A stretch of DNA of 8,501 bases from an uncultured Actinomyces sp. (lineage in GTDB: Bacteria; Actinomycetota; Actinomycetes; Actinomycetales; Actinomycetaceae): positions 1-8,501 of the forward strand of contig CACYEE010000116.1 of the NCBI GenBank assembly GCA_902773415.1, written 5' to 3'. Shown piece after piece: positions 1 through 6,443 of this stretch. Under the pieces are notes generated by a model. It did not search any database. It worked only from the letters and a program-made list of their open reading frames with translations, and was not told the DNA's origin. The position numbers and the translations under genes are program-made. Each line of letters opens with the position of its first letter. Positions within the stretch are counted from its first letter, which is position 1.

Positions 1-266
1 CGATTCGCATTCGCTTTGCGGTGAAACCGATTTCGACCGTCCCGCGTGCGCTGCGGACGATCGACACGGAAACCGGAGAACCCGCGCGGGCTCTCCACCA
101 GCGTTCCGATACGACGGCCGTCGTACCCGCGGCCGTCATCGGAGAAGCGATGGCCGCTCTCGTTCTCGCCGAAGCCCTGACCGCGAAGTTCGGATCGGAC
201 AGCCTGGACGAGATTCGGCGAAACCTCGCGTCTTATCGCGAATCGATCCCGGAGGCACGCCGATGA
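1..266 (+). CDS. aroC: Chorismate synthase, C-terminal fragment (5' end outside window)
   Basis: This is the last ~88 residues of chorismate synthase, the final shikimate-pathway enzyme, which converts 5-enolpyruvylshikimate-3-phosphate to chorismate using reduced FMN. The reading frame (codons from base 3) enters the window already open and continues through KPISTVPRALRTID, the HQRSD motif and the helix AEALTAKFG, all hallmarks of the C-terminal part of AroC. The GTG at 21 is an internal valine codon, not the start; the complete protein is usually 360-400 residues. The stop TGA (264-266) overlaps the ATG of the next gene (263-265), so the two are translationally coupled. Identification is from conserved sequence; nothing unusual is seen in the visible part. 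Confidence 0.93.
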   Translation, partial: IRIRFAVKPISTVPRALRTIDTETGEPARALHQRSDTTAVVPAAVIGEAMAALVLAEALTAKFGSDSLDEIRRNLASYRESIPEARR

Positions 267-1768
267 GCGTCACCGCCGTCTTCGTGGGGATGCCGGGCTC
301 GGGAAAGACGACAGTCGGAAAGATTGTCGCCCGCTATCTCGGCGAGCCCTTTGCCGACACCGACATGCTCATCGAAAAGGAAATGGGAATGTCCATTCCC
401 GAGATTTTCAAAAAACGCGGCGAAGCGGGTTTCCGCTCCCTCGAAGCGGAGGTCGTCGCACGGGCCCTTTCCGAACGCACCGGAGTCCTCTCGCTTGGAG
501 GAGGAGCGGTTCTCGCGCCGTCGACGCGCCACGCGCTCGCCGGTTTCCGGGTCGTGCTCATCGACGTCGAACGGGACGTCCTCCTTTCTCGTCTCGCACG
601 TTCGACAAACGACCGTCCGCTCATGCGCGGAGACACCGCGGCGAAGCTCGATGCGCTCCTCGTCGAGCGCGAACCCCTGTATCGCGAGTGCGCGACGGAT
701 ATCGTCCGCTCCGACGGTGCGGCCGCCCGACGTGTCGCCCGCCGCGTTCTCGCGGTTCTCGGACACGCGCGGCACACGCATGTCGAGGCCGGAAGCCTCG
801 ATGCGATCATCGGAACGGGACTGGCCGAGGAGGCGTTTGTCGCCACCGAGCGGGCAACCGGGGTCGTCGTTCTTCATTCCGGCGAGATTCCGGCTTCATA
901 CCGCGCCGCCCTCTCCGGGCGACGAACCATCGAGCATCGCGTCGGACCGACGCTCGACAACGCGGCGGTCGAAGACATCAGGAGCTTTCTCGACCGTCAC
1001 TGCATCGCCCGGTCGGCCGCGGTGCTTGCCGTCGGCGACGCGCCGATGCTTCAGCTGTGCGCTTTCGCGACGCGCGGACACGCCGGAGGCCTTCGGCTCG
1101 TTGCCGTTCCGACGACGCTTGAAGGCGCTCTCGACGGCGCATGGAAAGCCTGCCATCCGGACAGGGAAGAGAACCTGCCATTCGTGCCCGAGGAGATCCT
1201 GTGCGACCTCGACGTTCTGGCCCCCGACGACGCCGGCATGGCGTGCGCGCTTTCCCTTGGCTTCGCGCGCAGCTCCGAGCTGCTTGCCCTCGCCACAAGG
1301 AGCGCCGACCACGGTTCCGGGCGCCTCGCGCGCATCCTCGAAATCGGCATCGCCGCCCGCGCTCAGGGCGCGCACGCGCACCAGCGAGGCGAGGAGTTCT
1401 TCTACGGGCACACCGTATCGCAGGCGCTTCGCCGCCTTCGCCCGCCCGCGGACCGGGCAGAAAGCCTCGCCGCCGGAATGCTTTTTGCCGCCGGCCTCGC
1501 CGAAGGCCTGGGCATTGCCGAAGACGGATGGCTGGCAGCCCACAAGGAAGCGCTGAGAGCTGCGGGCCTGCCTGAAGCGCCGTTCGGCCCCACGCGCCGA
1601 GAACTCGAGGAGGCGATCGAAACGAGGGCGAAGCTCATGGCCCCCGACCCGAAGACGTATCGGCATTTCAACCGTTTTCTCGTCCTGTCGGGTCCGGCGA
1701 TGCCCCGCGTCGTCAACTCGGTCGACGGCAGCGCCCTCGACGCGGGCTTTCGCGCCATCGGACTTTAG
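263..1768 (+). CDS. aroK: Shikimate kinase fused to a degenerate 3-dehydroquinate synthase domain
   Basis: 501 residues. Residues 1-167 are shikimate kinase: Walker A GMPGSGKT at 9-16, D32/D34 in FADTD, R58 in FRSLE, GGG at 79-81, the lid arginine R118 in NDRPL, and R136 in VEREPLY. All expected ATP and shikimate residues are present. Residues ~170-501 follow the dehydroquinate synthase fold along its whole length (VPTTL 282-286, GHT 382-384, LAAGMLFAA 402-410, GLP 435-437, RFLVL 471-475), but the catalytic motifs have decayed: GGGxxxD reads VGDAPMLQ (257-264), the metal-binding Glu of GLAEVVK is C328, the second His of GHxxGH is Q387, and the His of HGxAV is R398. Only H383 of the three metal ligands survives. 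Start: ATG overlapping the aroC stop, with GGAGG at 251-255. AroK-AroB fusions are known in some Actinobacteria. Inferred: an active kinase with an inactive or repurposed synthase half. Confidence 0.9.
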   Translation: MSVTAVFVGMPGSGKTTVGKIVARYLGEPFADTDMLIEKEMGMSIPEIFKKRGEAGFRSLEAEVVARALSERTGVLSLGGGAVLAPSTRHALAGFRVVLIDVERDVLLSRLARSTNDRPLMRGDTAAKLDALLVEREPLYRECATDIVRSDGAAARRVARRVLAVLGHARHTHVEAGSLDAIIGTGLAEEAFVATERATGVVVLHSGEIPASYRAALSGRRTIEHRVGPTLDNAAVEDIRSFLDRHCIARSAAVLAVGDAPMLQLCAFATRGHAGGLRLVAVPTTLEGALDGAWKACHPDREENLPFVPEEILCDLDVLAPDDAGMACALSLGFARSSELLALATRSADHGSGRLARILEIGIAARAQGAHAHQRGEEFFYGHTVSQALRRLRPPADRAESLAAGMLFAAGLAEGLGIAEDGWLAAHKEALRAAGLPEAPFGPTRRELEEAIETRAKLMAPDPKTYRHFNRFLVLSGPAMPRVVNSVDGSALDAGFRAIGL

Positions 1769-1834
1769 CGTCGGCGCGAACGTGCCCGCCCGCGCCGCGC
1801 GTGAGAGAGACGGCATAGCGCGAGCAGGGCGCAC

Positions 1835-1856
1835 GCCGCTGAATGGCGGCTATTCT
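1835..1856 (+). promoter_or_regulatory. Weak hairpin and possible -10 box ahead of efp
   Basis: In the 127-bp gap between aroK-aroB and efp, a small inverted repeat (GCCGC 1835-1839, GCGGC 1846-1850, 6-nt loop) is followed at once by TATTCT (1851-1856), which fits the loose actinobacterial -10 pattern TAnnnT and lies 39 bp before the efp start. No good -35 box is seen at the usual spacing, and the hairpin is too short, with no T-run, to be a confident terminator. This is the most likely place for a separate efp promoter, but the call is tentative. Confidence 0.25.
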
Positions 1857-1895
1857 AGAGTGCGGCAAGGAATCCCGAGAAGAACGGATGCAGAA

Positions 1896-2459
1896 GTGGC
1901 TACCACGAACGACCTCAAGAACGGAATGGTCCTCAAGTTTGACAACCAGCTGTGGCAGGTTGTCGAATTCCAGCACGTCAAGCCGGGAAAGGGCCCCGCC
2001 TTCGTGCGTACGAAGCTCAAGAACGTCCTGTCCGGGAAGACGGTCGAGCGTACCCTCAACGCCGGCGTCAAGGTCGAAACCGCCACCGTGGACCGCCGCG
2101 ACATGCAGTACCTCTACAACGACGGCACGGACTACATCTTCATGGACATGGAAACCTACGACCAGATTCCGATTTCCCCGGAACTGGTCGGCGATGCCGC
2201 CCACTTCATGCTCGAAAACCAGGAGGTCATCGTCGCTTCCAACGAAGGCACCGTGCTCTTCATCGAGCTTCCCGCTTCCGTCGTCCTCGAAATCACCTAC
2301 ACCGAACCCGGCCTGCAAGGCGACCGCTCCAACGCCGGCACCAAGCCCGCCACCCTCGAAACCGACTACGAAATCCAGGTGCCGCTCTTCCTCAACCAGG
2401 GCGACAAGGTCAAGGTCGACACCCGCACCGGCAGCTACATCTCTCGCGCCAACGACTGA
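1896..2459 (+). CDS. efp: Translation elongation factor P
   Basis: 187 residues, the usual EF-P length. EF-P binds between the P and E sites of the ribosome and speeds peptide-bond formation at polyproline stretches. The N-terminal KOW-like domain carries the loop KPGKGPAF with K32 at the tip. The two OB domains follow, with VKVETATVDRRDMQYLY, ELPASVVLEI and the C-terminal GTKPATLET...IQVPLF...KVKVDTRTG signatures. The start is taken as GTG at 1896, giving MATTNDLKNGM as in relatives; the frame is open upstream to 1782 but that extension has no EF-P similarity, and the ATG at 1888 is out of frame. The ribosome site is weak (GGA 1886-1888). The proline-flanked PGKGP loop belongs to the EF-P group reported to work without modification of the lysine in Corynebacterium. 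It is coupled to nusB. Confidence 0.96.
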   Translation: MATTNDLKNGMVLKFDNQLWQVVEFQHVKPGKGPAFVRTKLKNVLSGKTVERTLNAGVKVETATVDRRDMQYLYNDGTDYIFMDMETYDQIPISPELVGDAAHFMLENQEVIVASNEGTVLFIELPASVVLEITYTEPGLQGDRSNAGTKPATLETDYEIQVPLFLNQGDKVKVDTRTGSYISRAND

Positions 2460-2929
2460 TGGCGAAAAAGAAAAAGACCAAGACCGCGCGTTCGCGCCAG
2501 CGCCATCGCGCCCTTGACGTTCTCTTCGAAGCCGACGAGAAAGGCATCGCAACCGAAGACGGCCTTCTGCGGCTGCTCGACGAACGCAAAAGCGTCATGA
2601 CCGCCCAGGTGCCCATCGGCGATTTCGGCTCGGAACTCGTCGATGCCTATGCGAGGAACATCGACGACATCGACACCATCATCGAGGCCGCCTCGAAAGG
2701 CTGGGCCCTTGGGCGCATGAATGCTCTCGACCGTTCGCTTCTGCGCCTTGGCGCCGTCGAACTCATGTATGTCGAGACTCCTCGACCTTTCGTCGTCACC
2801 GAATATGCGGCATTGGCGAAACTGCTGTCGACGGAACGTTCTGTCGGCTTCGTCATGGGCGTGCTCAACCGCATAGCGGACATTCGGCAGGCCGAGACCG
2901 GTTCGCATGCCGAGAGCGCGAGCGACTAG
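2459..2929 (+). CDS. nusB: Transcription antitermination factor NusB
   Basis: 156 residues, within the normal NusB range. NusB pairs with NusE (ribosomal protein S10) on boxA RNA to form the antitermination complex of rRNA operons. Visible family features are the RHRALDVLFEAD helix near residues 15-26, the central GWALGRMNALDRSLLRLGAVEL segment (about 81-102, matching the usual RGWxLDRMxxxDRxILRxGxxEL) and the C-terminal LAKLLSTERSVGFVMGVLNRI. The N-terminus is very lysine-rich (MAKKKKTKTARSRQR), consistent with RNA binding. The ATG lies inside the efp stop (TGATG). No Shine-Dalgarno sequence is visible before it, so translation probably depends on ribosomes terminating on efp. The efp-nusB pair is standard in Actinobacteria. 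Confidence 0.94.
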   Translation: MAKKKKTKTARSRQRHRALDVLFEADEKGIATEDGLLRLLDERKSVMTAQVPIGDFGSELVDAYARNIDDIDTIIEAASKGWALGRMNALDRSLLRLGAVELMYVETPRPFVVTEYAALAKLLSTERSVGFVMGVLNRIADIRQAETGSHAESASD

Positions 2930-2934
2930 ACCCG

Positions 2935-2969
2935 ACGGGGGCTTACGATTCTTCGTAAGCCCCCGTTTT
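2935..2969 (+). terminator. Intrinsic terminator of the efp-nusB unit
   Basis: A perfect 14-bp inverted repeat (2935-2948 with 2953-2966, core GGGGGCTTACGA / TCGTAAGCCCCC) with a TTCT loop, followed by a short T-run (2966-2969). It starts 6 bases after the nusB stop. It should end the efp-nusB transcript and separate it from the pyrimidine operon, so pyrR must have its own promoter downstream of it or be read by leak-through. The short T-run makes it less ideal than a textbook terminator, but the stem is very stable. Confidence 0.88.
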
Positions 2970-3044
2970 CGGTTCCGCAGGCTTTCCGGTTGCCCCGCAC
3001 CGGGGCGGAACCGCACGACAGAAGACGGAGACTCCCCGGTCTCC
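2970..3044 (+). promoter_or_regulatory. Structured leader of the pyr operon (competing hairpins)
   Basis: Between the terminator and the PyrR site lie several inverted repeats. The strand CGGGGCGGAACCG (3001-3013) can pair with either of two upstream partners: CGGTTCCGC at 2970-2978 (9 bp with 3005-3013), or CGGTT plus GCCCCG at 2987-2997 (5 + 6 bp with a 2-nt bulge). A further hairpin pairs GGAGAC (3027-3032) with GTCTCC (3039-3044) and is followed by the pyrimidine-rich TTACTCCTTT. No clear -35/-10 pair was found, so where transcription starts, and whether all of this is transcribed as leader, is unknown. The pairing is seen in the sequence; a regulatory role is inferred. Confidence 0.4.
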
Positions 3045-3058
3045 TTACTCCTTTAAAG

Positions 3059-3085
3059 CCGTCCCGAGAGGCGGGAAAGGATCGG
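3059..3085 (+). promoter_or_regulatory. PyrR-binding RNA loop overlapping the pyrR ribosome site
   Basis: The segment contains GTCCCGAGAGGC followed by GGGAAAGG, closely like the conserved core of PyrR-binding loops (roughly UCCnGnGAGGCU with a downstream AAGG). It folds as expected: lower stem CCGTCC (3059-3064) with GGA(T)CGG (3079-3085, one bulged base), a purine-rich internal region, and further pairing toward the loop. The Shine-Dalgarno AAAGGA (3076-3081) sits in this structure, 6 bases before the ATG. In mycobacteria PyrR is known to repress by translational blocking through such a loop; here UMP-bound PyrR would plausibly bind and hide the ribosome site of pyrR, and through coupling reduce translation of the whole operon. 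Confidence 0.75.
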
Positions 3086-3087
3086 AT

Positions 3088-3633
3088 ATGGCCGACAACC
3101 GCCGAGGGCGGCAGGTGATGGGCGAGGCCGAAATCGCGCGCTCGCTGACAAGAATCGCACACGAAATCATCGAACGAAACGACGGAGGCGACGGACTCCT
3201 CCTTCTGGGAATCCAGTCGCGCGGAGTTCCGCTAGCCGCGCGTCTATGCCGGATCATGAAGGAGTTCGGCGTCGGCGGCGTCGGATGCGGCAGCCTCGAC
3301 GTCACGATGTACCGCGACGACCTTGCGTCCCAGCCGACCCGGACGCTCCAGCCATCGGCGATTCCCGACAACAGCGTCGACGGCCGTACGGTCGTCCTCG
3401 TCGACGACGTTCTCTGTTCGGGCCGAACGGTGCGCGCCGGACTCGAAGCGCTCGGGGCTCTCGGCAGGCCGACCCGGGTCCAGCTTGCGGCCCTGGTCGA
3501 TCGCGGCCATCGGGAACTGCCGATTCGGGCGGACTACGTCGGCAAGAACCTGCCCACGTCGACCCGTGAACGGGTCCGGGTGGAACTTGCCGAGATCGAC
3601 GGCGCCGACGCCGTGACGATCGAGGAGGCGTGA
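3088..3633 (+). CDS. pyrR: Bifunctional pyr operon regulator / uracil phosphoribosyltransferase PyrR
   Basis: 181 residues, the normal size. PyrR senses UMP/UTP against PRPP and binds pyr mRNA; most members also make UMP from uracil and PRPP. The phosphoribosyltransferase PRPP loop is VLVDDVLCSGRT (103-114). Other family signatures are LLGIQSRGVPLAARL (39-53), DVTMYRDDL (71-79), and the C-terminal ALVDRGHRELPIRADYVGKN (135-154), the PyrR-specific region. The start ATG follows AAAGGA with 6 bases spacing; this site lies inside the putative PyrR-binding loop, so PyrR probably controls its own translation. First gene of the pyr operon; pyrB begins 1 base after its stop. Confidence 0.96.
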   Translation: MADNRRGRQVMGEAEIARSLTRIAHEIIERNDGGDGLLLLGIQSRGVPLAARLCRIMKEFGVGGVGCGSLDVTMYRDDLASQPTRTLQPSAIPDNSVDGRTVVLVDDVLCSGRTVRAGLEALGALGRPTRVQLAALVDRGHRELPIRADYVGKNLPTSTRERVRVELAEIDGADAVTIEEA

Positions 3634-3634
3634 A

Positions 3635-4609
3635 ATGAGGCATCTTCTCGGAACGGAGGCAATGAGCCTCGAAACGGCCGTGCTCATCCTCGACACTGCC
3701 GAGGAAATGGCGGCGACGCAGGAACGCGCAATCCGGAAGCTCCCCGTTCTTCGCGGCCACACCGTTGCGACGCTCTTCTTCGAGGACTCGACCCGGACAA
3801 GGCTTTCGTTTGAAACCGCCGCGAGGCGCCTGTCGATGGATGTCATCTCCTTTTCCGCGCGAGGCTCGTCCGTGTCGAAGGGCGAATCCCTGAAGGACAC
3901 CGCCCAGACGATATGCGCGATGGGCGCCGAGGCGTTGATCGTCCGCCACCGGGCCGATGGCGCGCCGCACCGCCTCGCGAATGCGGGATGGGTCGATGTT
4001 CCGATCCTCAACGCCGGAGACGGCCGCCACCAGCATCCCACCCAGGCGCTCCTGGACGCGATGACGATTCGCCGGCACCTCCATTGTGGGGGAAACAGGC
4101 GTGCTCCCCAGGGATCGACCCTGGCAGGAGCAAAGGTCGCGATTGTCGGGGACATTCTCCATTCTCGCGTTGCCCGCTCCAACCTCGACCTTCTGACGGC
4201 CCTCGGCGCGGAGGTGACCCTCGTCGGCCCTCCGACGCTCCTTCCCGTCGGAATCGACGACTGGCCTGCACGGATCGCCTACGACTTCGACGCCGTCCTC
4301 GACGAAGACCTTGACGCCGTCATGATGCTGCGGGTCCAGCACGAGCGGATGTCGAGCGGGGGAGGAGGATACTTTCCCTCCGCATCGGAATACGAAAAGG
4401 TCTACGGGCTCGATTCGGCACGGCTGGCGCGCCTGAAGAAGGAGGCGATCGTCATGCATCCGGGGCCGATGAACCGTGGACTCGAGATTACCGCGCATGC
4501 GGCCGATTCCTCCCGTTCGGTCGTGGCCGAACAGGTTGCCAACGGCGTGTGCGTCCGGATGGCGGCCCTCTATCTGCTTCTCGCTCACGGACAGGAGATC
4601 GACGCATGA
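3635..4609 (+). CDS. pyrB: Aspartate carbamoyltransferase catalytic chain
   Basis: 324 residues. It joins carbamoyl phosphate and L-aspartate to give N-carbamoyl-L-aspartate, the committed step of UMP synthesis. Carbamoyl-phosphate loop: FFEDSTRTRLSFE (48-60, STRTR at 52-56). The SVSKGESLKDT loop (79-89) supplies the Ser/Lys that reach the neighbouring active site. HRADG (105-109), HPTQALLD (134-141), the aspartate-domain GDILHSRVARSN (172-183), MMLRVQHER (230-238) and HPGPMNRGLEI (275-285) are all present. No regulatory pyrI gene lies beside it, as expected for Actinobacteria. Residues ~150-163 (HCGGNRRAPQGSTL) look like a small insertion between the two domains, encoded by a strong inverted repeat at 4102-4132. 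Ribosome site GAGGAGG 3622-3628. The stop overlaps pyrC (ATGA). Confidence 0.97.
   Translation: MRHLLGTEAMSLETAVLILDTAEEMAATQERAIRKLPVLRGHTVATLFFEDSTRTRLSFETAARRLSMDVISFSARGSSVSKGESLKDTAQTICAMGAEALIVRHRADGAPHRLANAGWVDVPILNAGDGRHQHPTQALLDAMTIRRHLHCGGNRRAPQGSTLAGAKVAIVGDILHSRVARSNLDLLTALGAEVTLVGPPTLLPVGIDDWPARIAYDFDAVLDEDLDAVMMLRVQHERMSSGGGGYFPSASEYEKVYGLDSARLARLKKEAIVMHPGPMNRGLEITAHAADSSRSVVAEQVANGVCVRMAALYLLLAHGQEIDA
4102..4132. repeat. Strong imperfect hairpin inside pyrB
   Basis: TGCTCCCCAGGG (4102-4113) pairs with CCCTGG + GGAGCA (4119-4124, 4127-4132): 12 bp, a 5-base loop ATCGA and one 2-base bulge (CA, 4125-4126). It lies in the codons for the inter-domain segment of PyrB that seems longer than in relatives. 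There is no T-run on either side, so it is not a standard terminator. It may be a small inserted palindromic element or an RNA structure affecting mRNA stability; chance in G+C-rich DNA is possible. Confidence 0.5.
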
Positions 4610-5937
4610 GCACCTACCTGATTACGAACGCACGCCTGCTCGGCGAGAGCGCCGTCGACATTCTCGTCGACGGGGACACGATTGCCGCGGTCGGCTCGAA
4701 GGTCGAGGCGCCTGCCGATGCGACGGTTGTCGACGCCGCCGGCCTGATTGCGCTTCCCGGCCTCGTCGACCCGCATACGCATCTTCGCGAACCCGGGCGC
4801 GAGGATGCCGAAACCGTCCTGACCGGCTCGATGGCCGCCGCGGCGGGCGGCTACACGTGCGTCAACGCGATGGCGAACACGACGCCCGTCCAGGACAGCG
4901 CCGGCGTCGTCGAACAGGTCCTTCGCCTTGGCCAGGATGCCGGATACTGCGACGTCAAGCCCGTCGGCGCCGTCACGAAGGGCCTTGAGGGCGAACAGCT
5001 TGCCGAACTTGCCGCAATGGCCGCCTCCGAGGCGCAGGTCCGGGTGTTTTCCGACGACGGCATGTGCGTCGCGGACTCGCTGACGATGCGCCGCGCCCTC
5101 GAATACGTCAAGGCCTTTGGCGGAGTCGTCGCGCAGCATGCCCAGGATCCGCGCCTGACCGAAGACGCCCAGATGAACGAGGGCGTGGTCTCGGCCGAAA
5201 TCGGCCTGGCAGGATGGCCGGCGGTGGCCGAGGAATCGATCGTGATTCGGGACTGCCTCCTCGCCGCGCACGTCGGTTCGCGTGTCCACGAGCTTCACCT
5301 GTCGACCAGGGGCTCGGTCGAGCTCGTGAGATGGGCCAAGAGCCAGGGAATGCCGGTCACGGCCGAGGCGACGCCTCACCATCTCAGCCTCGACGATTCC
5401 GAGGCGCGTTCCTACGATCCGCGTTTCAAGGTGAATCCGCCCCTGCGTACCCGCGAGGATATCGAAGCGCTTCGCGAGGCAGTCGCCGACGGAACCATCG
5501 ACGTCATCGGAACGGACCACGCCCCGCATCCCGCCGAGGACAAGGACTGCGAATGGGCCGCCGGAGCCAACGGAATGACAGGCCTGGAAACCGCGCTTCC
5601 CGTCGTCCAGAAGGCGCTCGTCGAAACCGGGCATGCGACATGGGCAGACATTGCGCGCCTCATGAGCTACGCGCCCGCCGAGCTGTGCGGCAACGCAGGC
5701 CAAGGCCTGCCGATAGAACCCGGAAATCCCGCCAATATCTGCCTCTACGACCCGGCCGCAACGTGGACCGTCTCGGGCGAGGCGGACCATTCGAAAGCCT
5801 CCAACACGCCCTGGGAGGGCCGCACCCTTGCCGGTCGCGCCCGCTACACCTTCCATCGCGGCGTCCCCACCCTGTGGGACGGCGCGGTCCGCTCCCGCGA
5901 AGACATCGCGGCCGAACGAAAGGGGAACGCACGATGA
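4606..5937 (+). CDS. pyrC: Dihydroorotase (class I)
   Basis: 443 residues, typical for class I dihydroorotase, a zinc amidohydrolase that cyclises carbamoyl aspartate to dihydroorotate. The metal and catalytic set is complete: HTHLREPG with H57 and H59, D151 in FSDDG, H178 in AQHAQD, H231 in HELHLST, and D304 in GTDHAPH. Substrate-binding segments NAMANTTPV (87-95) and TAEATPHHLSL (252-262) are also present. The ATG at 4606 overlaps the pyrB stop and has AGGAGA at 4593-4598; the open frame extends upstream to 4549 inside pyrB, but the family N-terminus begins at MSTYLITNARLL. The stop overlaps carA (ATGA). The middle enzyme of the operon's three-step path. Confidence 0.96.
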   Translation: MSTYLITNARLLGESAVDILVDGDTIAAVGSKVEAPADATVVDAAGLIALPGLVDPHTHLREPGREDAETVLTGSMAAAAGGYTCVNAMANTTPVQDSAGVVEQVLRLGQDAGYCDVKPVGAVTKGLEGEQLAELAAMAASEAQVRVFSDDGMCVADSLTMRRALEYVKAFGGVVAQHAQDPRLTEDAQMNEGVVSAEIGLAGWPAVAEESIVIRDCLLAAHVGSRVHELHLSTRGSVELVRWAKSQGMPVTAEATPHHLSLDDSEARSYDPRFKVNPPLRTREDIEALREAVADGTIDVIGTDHAPHPAEDKDCEWAAGANGMTGLETALPVVQKALVETGHATWADIARLMSYAPAELCGNAGQGLPIEPGNPANICLYDPAATWTVSGEADHSKASNTPWEGRTLAGRARYTFHRGVPTLWDGAVRSREDIAAERKGNAR

Positions 5938-6442
5938 CGACGCGGGACAGGGCCCTCCTGGTCCTCGCCGACGGCAGGGTCTTCGCCGGCCGCGCCTACG
6001 CAGCGAAGGGAAGGGCGCTCGGAACAGCCGAATACGCGACGCTCGTGACCGGCTATCAGGAAGCCTTCACCGAACCGGCCAACGCCGGCAAGATTCTTGC
6101 CATGACGGCGCCGCACATCGGAAACACCGGAATCAACGCTGCCGATGCGCGCTCGGCGGAATGGACCGTCGCCGGCGTCGTCGTCCGCGATCCCGCCCGT
6201 CGCGCATCGAACTGGAGATCCGAAGGCGAACTCGAACCCGCCCTTCGGGCGGCGGGCGTCGTCGGCATCCGCGACATCGACACCCGGGCCCTGACCCGGC
6301 ACTTGCGGAACAAGGGCGCGGCGGGCACGATGGCAGCCGGCATCTTCTCCGGCGAGGCCCTGCCCGACGGCGCGTGGGAAGGATCGGCCGCGTTGCGCGG
6401 AGAACTCGTCGAACTCGTGACAGCCCGAAAGGAGGCACGCTG

Positions 6443-6443
<1 letters not shown>
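5934..6443 (+). CDS. carA: Carbamoyl-phosphate synthase small chain lacking the glutaminase domain
   Basis: Only 169 residues; CarA is normally about 360-400. The whole N-terminal small-chain domain is present: ALLVLADGRVFAGRAY (7-22), VTGYQEAFTEP (38-48), AGKILAMTAPHIGNTGIN (51-68), GVVVRD (81-86), SNWR (92-95), and GIRDIDTRALTRHLRNKGA (111-129). The protein ends soon after RGELVELVT, the usual boundary with the class I glutamine amidotransferase domain. That domain, with its GxCLGHQ nucleophile Cys and catalytic His/Glu, is absent, not frameshifted: the stop TGA (6441-6443) overlaps the carB ATG, and carB homology starts at once. ATG 5934 overlaps the pyrC stop; ribosome site AGGGG 5921-5925. 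The remaining domain is the one that contacts CarB. Inferred: CarB works with free ammonia or a separately encoded glutaminase. Confidence 0.9.
6431..6435 (+). promoter_or_regulatory. carB ribosome-binding site within the carA end
   Basis: A perfect GGAGG lies 7 bases before the carB ATG (6443) and within the last codons of carA. Its ideal position, and the TGATG overlap, show that the short carA ends in a functional gene junction rather than at a random mutation. Confidence 0.8.

Noticed and set aside
251..267. Shared GGAGGCACGC(C/T)GATG at the aroC/aroK and carA/carB junctions
   Set aside because: Both encode a Glu-Ala-Arg ending over a Shine-Dalgarno sequence; similar codon and ribosome-site constraints explain the match better than a mobile repeat.
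1782..1895. N-terminally extended EF-P starting at 1782
   Set aside because: The extra 38 residues have no EF-P similarity; MATTNDLKNGM from the GTG at 1896 is the family N-terminus and gives the normal length.
1713..2552. Long open frame on the - strand across efp
   Set aside because: It mirrors efp codons, has low-complexity V/D/G-rich composition typical of antisense frames in high-G+C genes, and no recognisable domain or start context.
3302..5856. Long - strand open frames opposite pyrR, pyrB and pyrC
   Set aside because: All lie opposite strongly conserved enzymes and have no family signatures; such frames are expected from G/C-biased third positions.
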